Source: Brachypterus glaber
Taxonomy: Eukaryota > Arthropoda > Insecta > Coleoptera > Kateretidae
Length of the DNA: 64,000 nucleotides
Direction: 5' to 3'
NCBI GenBank assembly: GCA_958510825.1
Contig: OY294045.1
Coordinates: 10,591,916-10,655,915, forward strand
A program made the position numbers and the translations under genes. Of the stretch, positions 43,094 through 53,341 are shown one piece after another. Every line of letters starts with the position of its first letter. The stretch's first letter is position 1. The notes below the pieces were generated by a model. The model was not told the origin of the DNA and did no database searches. It saw only the letters and a program-made list of their open reading frames with translations.

Positions 43094-45215
43094 AACGACA
43101 TAAATCGTCACTTTGTAATATAGCAAGGGTTAATTAAACTATTCGTTTACTTACGTTATAATTTATGTTTATTTTGTATATAAATAGTTACGTACGTACA
43201 GAACTATTTTGTATCTGGGACTATTTTGTAGCAGGAACTGAATTCTAACCATATAAGTCTCTATTCCATAGTTCTACCTGAAAATAACATAAAGAAAACA
43301 TAATTAGAATATGATTTTTAATAATAAAGAATCATATGACTTATTTCTCTATAATACATTTGTCTATGGACTTACCTGGTTTTTATATGTTTCAGAGTCT
43401 ATTGAGGGTTGGATTTCACTGGCTTTCATTTGTAGCTTGTCTCTCTTGTGGAAAGTTTCATATGCTAATTGCTTCGGGATAATCCAGAATTTGTTGAAAA
43501 TAGTTTGCTGGAACTGCTCACTTAGATTCAGTATTTTGTTTATACTTAGTTCACAGGACACTTAGTATTCTGTTCGTATTTTTATTAGTTTTGCTGATAA
43601 ACAATAAGTATTGTTTATATTTGTTTCTTAGAGTAATATTTTGAGGTTAGATATCACTAATACGGATTTATTAGGAAACATTCTTTTAATTAGTTATTAT
43701 TTTTGGTGTAGTTTCAGTTACCTTTATTAGGAATCCTATACGGTAAAACTCTAGTTGATAATGACTTGCATAGATGTCGCTAATAGTTCAGAAATAGGAT
43801 TTTATTTACCTAAAGGGTTCATACCGGTTGATAAGGTCGATTTTCGCTCTTTCTTGATGAACTCTGTACAATGGTGGTGTCATTTTGACGAGTGTTTATT
43901 TTCTGTAATCATCGAAGTAATCCTTCATGTATTTTTATTTAAAGTTAGTGAAAATGAATATTTAAACAATGCGGAAGATATTGTAACGGTTATTTTATAC
44001 AATTACGCATTTATAACGTTTCGATGGACATCGAAGACTTAGAATGACACGTAAGTTGAGTTTTTCTGTTTCTTAGAATATTTCTGAGATATAATTATTG
44101 TTTTAGCACCATTATTACTACATTAATTAAGCACCATAAAGCACATTTATTACTACATTAATTAATTACCATTAATTACTCACCATTTCTATACCATTAA
44201 TATGGAATTATATTAATTTAAGTTGAAGTTTATTTTGGTATATTTGATATACAAGTTCTCCGCATGGAGTGATGTTCTGTTGGAACATGGTTCTGTATTT
44301 TTCGGCATAGATAAATTCTATATGACCGTCTAGCAGACAATTTTATATTGGACATAATTTTCAAAAGCATATTTAATCCCGGACAACATTTTCAATCGTA
44401 CATTTTATCCTGGAAGATGATTTTTCCAAAGTAGATGGGACAGCCTATATTTTTTTTCTTTCATTTGAGAAATGAATTCATCAGCATAGGGGAGACTTGC
44501 ACAGATGGAGACGATGGAATTCATACCTCATGGATTTTGCAGAAACCAGCTAAGTACTCATTCTGAAAACTTTTGAAAGCAATATTTCATATTTTTAAAT
44601 TCTTTTATTTCAATATTCTTATAACTGTAAACTTTATCAGATCTGATATAGTATTGATTAATACTATATGCCCTTCTGGCTTTTGTTCATTTTTAGGTAC
44701 TTATTTTTTTTAAAACATTTAATCTCATTTATTAATTATTAAATATCATACTTTTGATTAAATGATTTCTAATTTAAGCATGACTTTTATACACTGCAAG
44801 AAATGATTGTTGTTTACATACATTTCTTGGTGCTTGCTGAACTTCATGTTTTCTTTATACATTTAAGTCAATGATTTCTGAATTTAGTAATTTTTATTAA
44901 GATTTCTTTAATTATATCTTAATATAATTACACATATTTTTTATATATATTAATACATTACTTGATGTGCTTTCATTAAGTTTATTTATAATAAATTTCT
45001 CAAATGAATTATCTTATTTTATTTAGGGGTTATATTTTCTCAAACTGAAAAGCTTAAGTATTTACACTAGGTTGTTACTTACCTAAAGGAGTAAAAGCTA
45101 AAGTAACTGGCGCCCCTAACAACATTAATCAATTCTTTCTATTTTTCCCTTGCCCATACCCATTGCTCCGCTGTCAAAACTAGCCGTTGGCAGTGAACGT
45201 ATTAATTACGGTACA
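43091..45215 (+). repeat. 5' LTR (2,125 bp)
   Basis: Begins TGTAACGACATAAATCG and ends ACGGTACA, the usual TG...CA. It matches the 3' LTR at a constant offset of 8,075 bp. I found three differences: 43751 (C against G) and 44145-44146 (AT against CA). A TATA-like TATATAAATA lies only 87 bp from the start, so U3 may be very short and R-U5 very long. Frames of 84 codons (43311-43565) and 95 codons (43755-44042) occur in the presumed leader; both are identical in the 3' LTR simply because the LTRs are. Confidence 0.95.
43177..43186 (+). promoter_or_regulatory. Candidate TATA box of the LTR promoter
   Basis: TATATAAATA occurs 87 bp into the LTR. A start site some 25-35 bp downstream would place transcription initiation near 43210-43220. 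An AATAAA at 43323-43328 follows and could act as polyadenylation signal for the 3' copy. No initiator element was confirmed. Confidence 0.4.
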
Positions 45216-45222
45216 CTAATAT

Positions 45223-45240
45223 TGGCGCCCAAGAACGTGG
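45223..45240 (+). promoter_or_regulatory. Primer binding site, tRNA-Lys-like
   Basis: TGGCGCCCAAGAACGTGG lies seven bases after the 5' LTR. The TGGCGCCCAA start and ACGTGG end are those of sites complementary to the 3' end of tRNA-Lys (usual form TGGCGCCCAACGTGGGG), but two extra bases sit between the halves. Either a variant tRNA is used or pairing is bulged. Confidence 0.65.
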
Positions 45241-45823
45241 TATTTGGATAGATAGAACACTTGTTTTTTTAATTTTACTCCATTTTTCTCAGTGTATTTT
45301 TTGTAAAAATCTAAAGCTTATTTTTTTTTCAGTGTAACTTAAAGTTCATTTTGAGAAAACCTACATATAACTGTTGAATAAAATATTTTTTTGTTGAAAA
45401 TTAAGTCAAATTAGAGTTAATCTGATAAGATATATCAGATATGTGTTTTTTATGTTTATTCTGAATTTTATGGAATAACATGGAATAGAGAAATTTTGGC
45501 GTGGGTTCAGTTTTTCTAGAAATTATCGTTTATTCAATAGAAATAAATGGATAATAGGGTATTTATTTATGCGAAGGATATGAATAAATATTAGCTAATT
45601 TTGTAGTTTTGGAGACTATTTATAATTATTAATTTGTCCAATTGAGATAAATAATAATTTAGTATTTTTTTTGACATATTTGGGAAATTTTCCAAAGTAT
45701 GCAAAAACTTTGTTGAGCAGTGTACACAAAAAAAATAATAATTTGTGGTACAGTATAAATATTTTATTATTAAAATAAATATTTTGAGTAAATTAAAGTT
45801 AAGTTTGAAAATAAATATTCAAA
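45241..45823 (+). other. 5' untranslated leader of the LTR element
   Basis: The 583 bp between the primer site and gag have no long frame. They are A/T-rich and presumably hold the packaging signal. No structured element was evident by eye. Confidence 0.6.
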
Positions 45824-47227
45824 ATGGAAGATTTAGATAAAATGGAAATTAAATTTTTGACTGCAGAAATGGTAAATTATGAACTTCGTATAAGACATTT
45901 AACAGCAAAAAATAATAGAGCATCTAGAATTAAAGTTTTAGGTAGAGCCATAGCTAGGGAAGATCCTAAAGTAAAATATGTAGATCCGACTTTTAATTTT
46001 AACAGTGAAGTGGAAAATATTAATAGAATTTTAGATAGTATATCTTCAGAAATTGTAGAATATCATGGTGATTATAGTTTAGCCGATTTAAGAAAATTAA
46101 AAACTTATTTAGTACATGTAACAAATCGTCTGCAACGTTTTCCTGAAGTAGAAGAAAATAAAGTTAGACGTATTCAATTTTTAGAAATAACTAAAGCAAC
46201 TTGTTTAGAAATAGAAGCAGATATTTTAGATCTTTATGAAAAATCTGGTAAAAATTCAGATCTTACTCAAGTAAATAATAATATTTCATTACATAATAGT
46301 ACACAGTTTAGTCCTAATGTTTCTAGTAAAAAAGATAATGATTATTTAAAATCAGTACCAGTTTATAAATGGAATATTAATTTTGATGGAAAGTCTAATG
46401 TTTTAAATTTTATTGAGCAAGTTGAATATATGAAAATAAGTAGAAATGTTACAGACGAAATGTTATTTAAATCTGCATATGACTTATTCAAAGAACCAGC
46501 ATTGTCATGGTTTCTCTCAATTAAAGATAATTTAAATTCGTGGTCTCAAATAATTCAAGCATTAAAAAAAGATTTTCTTCCAGCTAACATAGATGATAGA
46601 ACATGGGATGATATCCGTTCTAGATATCAAAATCCCGATGAATCTATCGCAATTTTTATAGGTGCTATGGAAACCTTGTTTAAACGTTTAATTCATGCTG
46701 CAAGTTTATATACTAGACTTAAGACGATTAGAGAAAGAATATTACCACATTATTTTACACCATTATCACTTATAGAAATAAATGATTTAGAAGATTTAAA
46801 GGACAGTTGTAAAAGAATAGATGAAGCTTATCAATTAAAACAAAAGAGCATAGCAGGTAAAAGTGTGGCAAAAAATAAAGCAGTTAATAAAGTAAATGTC
46901 CTAAGTTCGGATATAAGTCAAAATTTTAGTAGTAAATGTAATTGTAGTCATAATACCACAGTGTCCAAACTTACCCCATCTTCCTCTACTCGTCAAAGTT
47001 CAGTATGTAATAGTAGTCAAGTTTCTCAAATTAGTCAAAGTACCAATCAAAGCTTTAATAATACACAGAATAGTAGTAATAATAAAATTAGACAAATAAT
47101 TTGTTATAACTGTAACCAACCAAATCATATTTTTAGCAAATGTTTAGCTAAAAGAACAAAGTTTTGTTATAAATGTGGATATAAAGATGTAGTTTTTAAA
47201 AATTGCCCTTCCTGTACAAAAAACTAA
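45824..47227 (+). CDS. gag: Gag polyprotein of LTR retrotransposon
   Basis: This 467-residue protein should assemble the cytoplasmic virus-like particle and bind the RNA. The start ATG has AAA at -3 to -1 and is the first long-frame ATG after the leader. Residues 1-170 are helical and charged. A retrotransposon gag capsid-type domain begins near W183 ('WNINFDGK...FIEQVEYM') and runs to about 330, with 'ALSWFLSIKDNLNSWSQI' and 'RYQNPDESIAIFI'. A Ser/Asn/Gln-rich linker (about 370-420) leads to a zinc knuckle C427-C430-H435-C440. A second knuckle at C448-C451-V456-C461 has lost its histidine to valine. The stop TAA follows directly after a slippery A AAA AAC. Confidence 0.9.
   Translation: MEDLDKMEIKFLTAEMVNYELRIRHLTAKNNRASRIKVLGRAIAREDPKVKYVDPTFNFNSEVENINRILDSISSEIVEYHGDYSLADLRKLKTYLVHVTNRLQRFPEVEENKVRRIQFLEITKATCLEIEADILDLYEKSGKNSDLTQVNNNISLHNSTQFSPNVSSKKDNDYLKSVPVYKWNINFDGKSNVLNFIEQVEYMKISRNVTDEMLFKSAYDLFKEPALSWFLSIKDNLNSWSQIIQALKKDFLPANIDDRTWDDIRSRYQNPDESIAIFIGAMETLFKRLIHAASLYTRLKTIRERILPHYFTPLSLIEINDLEDLKDSCKRIDEAYQLKQKSIAGKSVAKNKAVNKVNVLSSDISQNFSSKCNCSHNTTVSKLTPSSSTRQSSVCNSSQVSQISQSTNQSFNNTQNSSNNKIRQIICYNCNQPNHIFSKCLAKRTKFCYKCGYKDVVFKNCPSCTKN
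47218..47224 (+). promoter_or_regulatory. Predicted -1 frameshift site, gag to protease
   Basis: In the gag frame the heptamer reads A AAA AAC, immediately followed by the gag stop TAA (47225-47227). A -1 slip continues as CTA AAT AGG in the open protease frame. This is a canonical X XXY YYZ site, the same heptamer used at gag-pro of MMTV and HTLV-1. A possible stimulatory stem, GTGGATG (47236-47242) with CATTCAC (47254-47260), starts 11 bases downstream; it is only 7 bp with one G-U pair. Confidence 0.8.
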
Positions 47228-47994
47228 ATAGGAAAGTGGATGATTTTAGTCGGCATTCACTTAATAAAAAGGCTAAAAATAATAATGACAGTCAGGTAAA
47301 AAAGGATAACAAAACTACTTTTTGTAAAAACATTTATTATAATAAAAGTAATATCAATTCTTTACAAAAATCAAGTGTAACAGAAACAAATAAACGATTT
47401 TATTTGAATGAATGGAAAGATTGGTTGGATAAAGTTAAAAATTTTTATAAACCGTATAGTTTGTCTGTAATTAATAAAAGTTCTTTTATTAAATTACCTA
47501 GAGATAACCGTCCATATATTAAAGTAAATATTTTTGATAAAAATATAACAGCTTTGATTGATACAGGTGCAAATTGTTCAGTGGCTGGTGGGCACGCGAT
47601 TAAAATTTTAGAGAAGTTTAATTTAAAAATTGATAAATGTCTTATACCGCATGTTACTACAGCTGATAAATCTAAACAGTTAGTAACTGGTGTTGTTTAT
47701 TTACCTATTAAAGTAGATAATGAAGTTAAGATTTTACAAGTCTTGGTTGTTCCTTCTTTGGAAACAAATTTTATTTTTGGTGTGAATTTTTTACAATTGT
47801 TTTCTATGACTCTGGATTTTTCTGATGAATCTTGGAATAATAAAATTAATAATTTGAATGTGATCAGTAACAGTGATAGTCAGGATATAAATAAAGATAA
47901 TTCAGTAGGCTTATGTGACTTGACAGACGAACAGAAAAAGATAGCAGATAAATTTGTTTTTTTTTATTTAAAGAATTATATAGCGAAAAAATAG
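47225..47994 (+). CDS. pro: Retrotransposon aspartic protease (via -1 frameshift)
   Basis: This frame encodes the protease that should cleave the Gag and Gag-Pro-Pol precursors. The open frame can be read from 47203, but no independent start is needed because the -1 shift at 47218-47224 enters it. A non-conserved, Lys/Asn-rich linker of about 110 residues precedes the active site LIDTGANCSVAG; the catalytic Asp codon is at 47560-47562. The flap and 'FIFGVNFLQLFSM' C-terminal strands follow (about 47770-47815). The frame ends at TAG 47992-47994, overlapping the RT frame. It is separate from Pol, which is uncommon for Ty3/gypsy elements, where protease is usually fused to RT. Confidence 0.85.
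47958..47964 (+). promoter_or_regulatory. Predicted -1 frameshift site, protease to RT
   Basis: A run of nine T at 47957-47965 gives T TTT TTT in the protease frame (codons 47959-47961 and 47962-47964). A -1 slip continues TTA TTT AAA GAA in the RT frame, which is open from just after a TAA at 47949-47951 onward. The codons gained upstream of the first RT methionine include 'HDIDTGNNKPFKMRQYPLS', a typical pre-RT motif, so translation must enter here. A one-base T loss, somatic or from sequencing a homopolymer, is the alternative. Confidence 0.6.
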
Positions 47995-50633
47995 GTAGAA
48001 CAAATTTAATAGAACATGATATAGATACAGGAAATAATAAACCTTTTAAAATGCGTCAATATCCTTTGTCACCTTATTTAATAGAAATTTTACATAAAGA
48101 GTTAGATAAAATGTTAAAAGATGATATAGTTTCACCATCTTATTCTGATTTTAATTCACCAGTTTTATTAGTAAAAAAAGCTAATGGTACATACCGTTTT
48201 TGTTTTGATGGACGTAAATTAAATTCTATTACAAAAGGTGATTCACATCCTTTACCAAGGATAGACTCCATTTTAAGTTTATTAGGCGATGCAAAATATA
48301 TATCAAGTATAGATTTAAAAAATGCTTTTTGGCAGATTCCACTTACAAAAACTGCTAAAGAAAAAACTGCATTTTCCGTACCTGGTAGGGGACTATTTGA
48401 ATTTAATGTAATGTGTTATGGACTCAAAAATGGAACACAAAGTCAGCAAAGATTAATGGATAAACTTTTTCCTTTCTCCTTTTATCCAAATATATTTGTT
48501 TATATTGATGACATTATAATAGTATCAAAAACTTTTGAGGAACATATTAAATTACTTCAAATAGTACATGAAAAATTAAAATCTGCTAATCTTACAATAA
48601 ATTTTGAAAAAAGTAATTTTTTTAGAAAATCACTTAAGTATTTAGGTTTTGTAATTGATAATTTTGGTTTAAGAACCGATCCGCAAAAAGTAGAAGCAAT
48701 AATAAACTATCCTAGACCAACAAATAGTACCGAAATAAAACGATTTTTAGGTGTAGCTTCGTGGTATCGTAGATTTGTTAGGAATTTTTCAACAATTGTT
48801 AGTCCATTAAATTCACTTTTAAAGGGCAAAGGTAAAAAACAAGCCATTAGTTGGAATACTGATGCAGAAAAAGCTTTTTTATTGTTGAAGGAATCTTTAA
48901 TAAATGCTCCAGCTTTAGCAAGTCCCAATTTTTCTTTACCATTTGTTATACAATGTGATGCTTCTTTAGTTGGCCTCGGTTCCATATTAACACAAACGCA
49001 AGATGGTCAAGAAAAAGTAATAGCTTATGCTAGTAGAGCTTTAACACGTAGTGAAATAAAATATTCTGTAGGTGAAAAGGAATGTTTAGCTGTTTTGTTT
49101 GCTATAGATAGGTTTAGACCATATATTGAAGGTGTTAAATTCACAGTAATTACAGATCATTCTTCATTAAAATATTTGAGTAATATGAAAGATCCCTCTG
49201 GTCGCTTGGCTAGATGGTCATTAAAATTACAGCAATATGATATGGATATTGTATATCGTAGAGGTAAATTAAATGTAGTAGCTGATGGGTTATCCAGAGC
49301 TTTTGATAGAATAGAACCAGAAAAATCAATTTTTCCAGATGTAAATTTAATTAATTTTAATGTAAATGATTATAATAGTGATAAATATTATATTCAGTTG
49401 AGGGAAAAAATTGGTAAGAGTCCAGATTCATATCCGCAATTTAAAGTTATTGATGATAATATTTATAAGTTCATACCGACCAAGACAAAAGTAAAAAGTA
49501 ATATTATAGAGTGGAAATTGTTAGTGCCTCAAAAATGTCGTAAACAAGTTCTAAAAGAATGTCATGACGATGTATTAGCTTCTCATATGGGATTTTTTAA
49601 AACTTTTCATAGAATTTCAGAAACATATTTTTGGCCAAAAATGCGTAAAGATATTTTAAAGTATGTAAGATGTTGTAATATTTGTCAATCACAAAAAGTT
49701 AGTAATTCTGCACGTTTTGGATTGATGGGTCGTGAAAAAGAAGTAAATTATCCGTGGCAAGTTATTTCATGCGATTTGCAGGGACCATTTCCCAGAAGTT
49801 CTAAAGGTTTTTGTTATCTTTTAGTTGTGTCAGACTGGTTTACAAAGTATACATTATTACATCCTTTAAGGGAAGCTACTGCAAATGCAATATGTAAATT
49901 CATTGAGAATGAAGTTTTTTTAGTTTACGGAGTCTGTCAATTTTTAATTGTCGATAATGGAAAACAATTTGCTGGTAAAGTTTTTAAAAAATTAGCAGAT
50001 GAATATAATGTACAGAAAATTTGGTTTAATGCACTTTACCATAGTCAAAATAATCCGACGGAAAGGCAACATCGCACAATTTCTACTGCTATAAGATCAT
50101 ATATAAAAGATAATCAAAAAGAATGGTGTAAAAATTTAGCAAAAATAGGTCTAGCTTTACGAACGTCTGTAAATGAAGTTACGGGGTATACGCCGGCATT
50201 TCTTAATTTTGGGAGGAATGTACCTATCACAGGAACTTATTATGGCAAAATGACATCAACTGATGGTGTTAAATTAGAACCTTGTGACAGAGACTCGTAT
50301 AGTCAAGACTTGGGAAATCTTAAAGAGATTTTTGTTGATGTAAAGAAATATTTACATGAAGCTTATGAACGTAATAAGCGTACTTATGATTTGCGCAAGC
50401 GTGAAGTAAATTTTGATATAGGTGAAAAAGTTTGGAGACGAAACAAAGTACTCTCAGATGCTAGTAAAAGTTTTGCTGCAAAACTTGCTCCAAAGTACAT
50501 ACTTTGCAAAGTTGTTGCGAAAAAGTCAAAGTTAGTGTATATTTTGGAAAATGCAGATGGTCAAAGAGGCGACTGGCATGTTAAAGATCTAAAGAAATAT
50601 TTTGGATCGAATAGTGACATTTCAGTTGGCTAG
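47967..50633 (+). CDS. pol: Pol: reverse transcriptase, RNase H and integrase
   Basis: Copies the RNA into DNA and integrates it. Numbering here starts at the first methionine (48051), giving 860 residues; about 28 more codons upstream should be added by frameshift. RT: D88 in 'SSIDLKNAFWQI' and Y151-I-D-D154. RNase H: D303, E344, D369 and D412, ending 'VVADGLSR'. Integrase: zinc domain H505-H512-C542-C545, then D575, D635 and E671 with the D35E spacing. A GPY/F-like C-terminal module with 'WRRNKVLSDASK' and 'WHVKDLKKYF' follows. All catalytic residues are intact and no stop interrupts the frame. No envelope gene follows. Confidence 0.93.
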   Translation, partial: FKELYSEKIGRTNLIEHDIDTGNNKPFKMRQYPLSPYLIEILHKELDKMLKDDIVSPSYSDFNSPVLLVKKANGTYRFCFDGRKLNSITKGDSHPLPRIDSILSLLGDAKYISSIDLKNAFWQIPLTKTAKEKTAFSVPGRGLFEFNVMCYGLKNGTQSQQRLMDKLFPFSFYPNIFVYIDDIIIVSKTFEEHIKLLQIVHEKLKSANLTINFEKSNFFRKSLKYLGFVIDNFGLRTDPQKVEAIINYPRPTNSTEIKRFLGVASWYRRFVRNFSTIVSPLNSLLKGKGKKQAISWNTDAEKAFLLLKESLINAPALASPNFSLPFVIQCDASLVGLGSILTQTQDGQEKVIAYASRALTRSEIKYSVGEKECLAVLFAIDRFRPYIEGVKFTVITDHSSLKYLSNMKDPSGRLARWSLKLQQYDMDIVYRRGKLNVVADGLSRAFDRIEPEKSIFPDVNLINFNVNDYNSDKYYIQLREKIGKSPDSYPQFKVIDDNIYKFIPTKTKVKSNIIEWKLLVPQKCRKQVLKECHDDVLASHMGFFKTFHRISETYFWPKMRKDILKYVRCCNICQSQKVSNSARFGLMGREKEVNYPWQVISCDLQGPFPRSSKGFCYLLVVSDWFTKYTLLHPLREATANAICKFIENEVFLVYGVCQFLIVDNGKQFAGKVFKKLADEYNVQKIWFNALYHSQNNPTERQHRTISTAIRSYIKDNQKEWCKNLAKIGLALRTSVNEVTGYTPAFLNFGRNVPITGTYYGKMTSTDGVKLEPCDRDSYSQDLGNLKEIFVDVKKYLHEAYERNKRTYDLRKREVNFDIGEKVWRRNKVLSDASKSFAAKLAPKYILCKVVAKKSKLVYILENADGQRGDWHVKDLKKYFGSNSDISVG

Positions 50634-51153
50634 ATTTTATTAAATAAGAATATATTCTTAGTATCATTCAGAATGATATTTAAAAAATATCAATGTATTG
50701 AAAATATTTAAAGGGTACCCAAAACTTTTGTATATAGTAGTAAAAAAAATATATAAATATATTTTTTGTAGAAGAGAATTCTGGTGCACACAGTCAAGTC
50801 TTATTTCTATTTTTTTTATCTTGATAAAACTTAGCTAAAAAGAAAAACAAAATTAATTATGACAATTACCCGATTATGACAATTACCTGATTATGACAAT
50901 TACCTGTTTATGACACACACCGATAAAGTCCCAAAATTATGTTCTACATAAGAGTAGGCGGATGATACACGTAGTTATCAAGCTTAGCTATTGTTAATTA
51001 TCAAGTAGTATTTCAAATGATTTACATAAAGTATTGTATTTTTTTGTTGATTTATTAAATAAAATATAGTATATATTTTAGCTATTTAAGTTAAATAGTT
51101 ATAGAGTTTGGTATAAAAATATTTTTTGTATATTAAATATTTTTATTATTTTT
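50634..51153 (+). other. 3' untranslated region of the LTR element
   Basis: About 520 bp without an open frame of note. A 17-bp unit with TTATGACAATTACC repeats about 3.5 times at 50858-50911. No envelope remnant is recognisable. Confidence 0.7.
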
Positions 51154-51165
51154 GGAGGGGGCATG
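51154..51165 (+). promoter_or_regulatory. Polypurine tract
   Basis: GGAGGGGGCATG ends directly at the 3' LTR. The purine part GGAGGGGG (51154-51161) is the only G-rich purine run in the neighbourhood and is separated from the LTR by CATG. It should prime plus-strand synthesis. Confidence 0.75.
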
Positions 51166-53287
51166 TGTAACGACATAAATCGTCACTTTGTAATATAGCA
51201 AGGGTTAATTAAACTATTCGTTTACTTACGTTATAATTTATGTTTATTTTGTATATAAATAGTTACGTACGTACAGAACTATTTTGTATCTGGGACTATT
51301 TTGTAGCAGGAACTGAATTCTAACCATATAAGTCTCTATTCCATAGTTCTACCTGAAAATAACATAAAGAAAACATAATTAGAATATGATTTTTAATAAT
51401 AAAGAATCATATGACTTATTTCTCTATAATACATTTGTCTATGGACTTACCTGGTTTTTATATGTTTCAGAGTCTATTGAGGGTTGGATTTCACTGGCTT
51501 TCATTTGTAGCTTGTCTCTCTTGTGGAAAGTTTCATATGCTAATTGCTTCGGGATAATCCAGAATTTGTTGAAAATAGTTTGCTGGAACTGCTCACTTAG
51601 ATTCAGTATTTTGTTTATACTTAGTTCACAGGACACTTAGTATTCTGTTCGTATTTTTATTAGTTTTGCTGATAAACAATAAGTATTGTTTATATTTGTT
51701 TCTTAGAGTAATATTTTGAGGTTAGATATCACTAATACGGATTTATTAGGAAACATTCTTTTAATTAGTTATTATTTTTGGTGTAGTTTCAGTTACCTTT
51801 ATTAGGAATCCTATACGGTAAAACTGTAGTTGATAATGACTTGCATAGATGTCGCTAATAGTTCAGAAATAGGATTTTATTTACCTAAAGGGTTCATACC
51901 GGTTGATAAGGTCGATTTTCGCTCTTTCTTGATGAACTCTGTACAATGGTGGTGTCATTTTGACGAGTGTTTATTTTCTGTAATCATCGAAGTAATCCTT
52001 CATGTATTTTTATTTAAAGTTAGTGAAAATGAATATTTAAACAATGCGGAAGATATTGTAACGGTTATTTTATACAATTACGCATTTATAACGTTTCGAT
52101 GGACATCGAAGACTTAGAATGACACGTAAGTTGAGTTTTTCTGTTTCTTAGAATATTTCTGAGATATAATTATTGTTTTAGCACCATTATTACTACATTA
52201 ATTAAGCACCATAAAGCACCATTATTACTACATTAATTAATTACCATTAATTACTCACCATTTCTATACCATTAATATGGAATTATATTAATTTAAGTTG
52301 AAGTTTATTTTGGTATATTTGATATACAAGTTCTCCGCATGGAGTGATGTTCTGTTGGAACATGGTTCTGTATTTTTCGGCATAGATAAATTCTATATGA
52401 CCGTCTAGCAGACAATTTTATATTGGACATAATTTTCAAAAGCATATTTAATCCCGGACAACATTTTCAATCGTACATTTTATCCTGGAAGATGATTTTT
52501 CCAAAGTAGATGGGACAGCCTATATTTTTTTTCTTTCATTTGAGAAATGAATTCATCAGCATAGGGGAGACTTGCACAGATGGAGACGATGGAATTCATA
52601 CCTCATGGATTTTGCAGAAACCAGCTAAGTACTCATTCTGAAAACTTTTGAAAGCAATATTTCATATTTTTAAATTCTTTTATTTCAATATTCTTATAAC
52701 TGTAAACTTTATCAGATCTGATATAGTATTGATTAATACTATATGCCCTTCTGGCTTTTGTTCATTTTTAGGTACTTATTTTTTTTAAAACATTTAATCT
52801 CATTTATTAATTATTAAATATCATACTTTTGATTAAATGATTTCTAATTTAAGCATGACTTTTATACACTGCAAGAAATGATTGTTGTTTACATACATTT
52901 CTTGGTGCTTGCTGAACTTCATGTTTTCTTTATACATTTAAGTCAATGATTTCTGAATTTAGTAATTTTTATTAAGATTTCTTTAATTATATCTTAATAT
53001 AATTACACATATTTTTTATATATATTAATACATTACTTGATGTGCTTTCATTAAGTTTATTTATAATAAATTTCTCAAATGAATTATCTTATTTTATTTA
53101 GGGGTTATATTTTCTCAAACTGAAAAGCTTAAGTATTTACACTAGGTTGTTACTTACCTAAAGGAGTAAAAGCTAAAGTAACTGGCGCCCCTAACAACAT
53201 TAATCAATTCTTTCTATTTTTCCCTTGCCCATACCCATTGCTCCGCTGTCAAAACTAGCCGTTGGCAGTGAACGTATTAATTACGGT

Positions 53288-53290
<3 letters not shown>
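51166..53290 (+). repeat. 3' LTR (2,125 bp)
   Basis: Same length and termini as the 5' LTR. It ends ACGGTACA and is followed at once by the (AT)n array. The 84- and 95-codon frames here (51386-51640, 51830-52117) duplicate those in the 5' LTR and are not supported as genes. Confidence 0.95.

Positions 53291-53338
<48 letters not shown>
53291..53338. repeat. (AT)n microsatellite, right of the LTR element
   Basis: Continuation of the array at 43029-43090, split by the retrotransposon. Confidence 0.9.

Positions 53339-53341
<3 letters not shown>

Larger units (their letters stand above)
43091..53290 (+). mobile_element. Intact Ty3/gypsy-type LTR retrotransposon (10,200 bp), Osvaldo/Ulysses-like
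   Basis: Two 2,125-bp LTRs bound an internal region with a primer binding site, gag, protease, RT-RNase H-integrase and a purine tract. The order PR-RT-RH-IN places it in Ty3/gypsy. Very long LTRs, a lysine-tRNA-like primer site and the total length resemble Ulysses/Osvaldo elements of insects; this lineage call is inference. No envelope frame follows integrase. All catalytic residues I checked are present. The three coding parts lie in successive -1 frames with slippery sequences at both junctions. LTR near-identity means a very recent insertion. Confidence 0.92.

Noticed and set aside
43311..44042. 84- and 95-codon frames, present twice identically (43 kb and 51 kb)
   Set aside because: They lie inside the two LTRs and are identical only because the LTRs are. 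No domain recognised.
50634..51153. Possible envelope gene after integrase
   Set aside because: Only about 520 bp with many stops and no membrane or signal segment.
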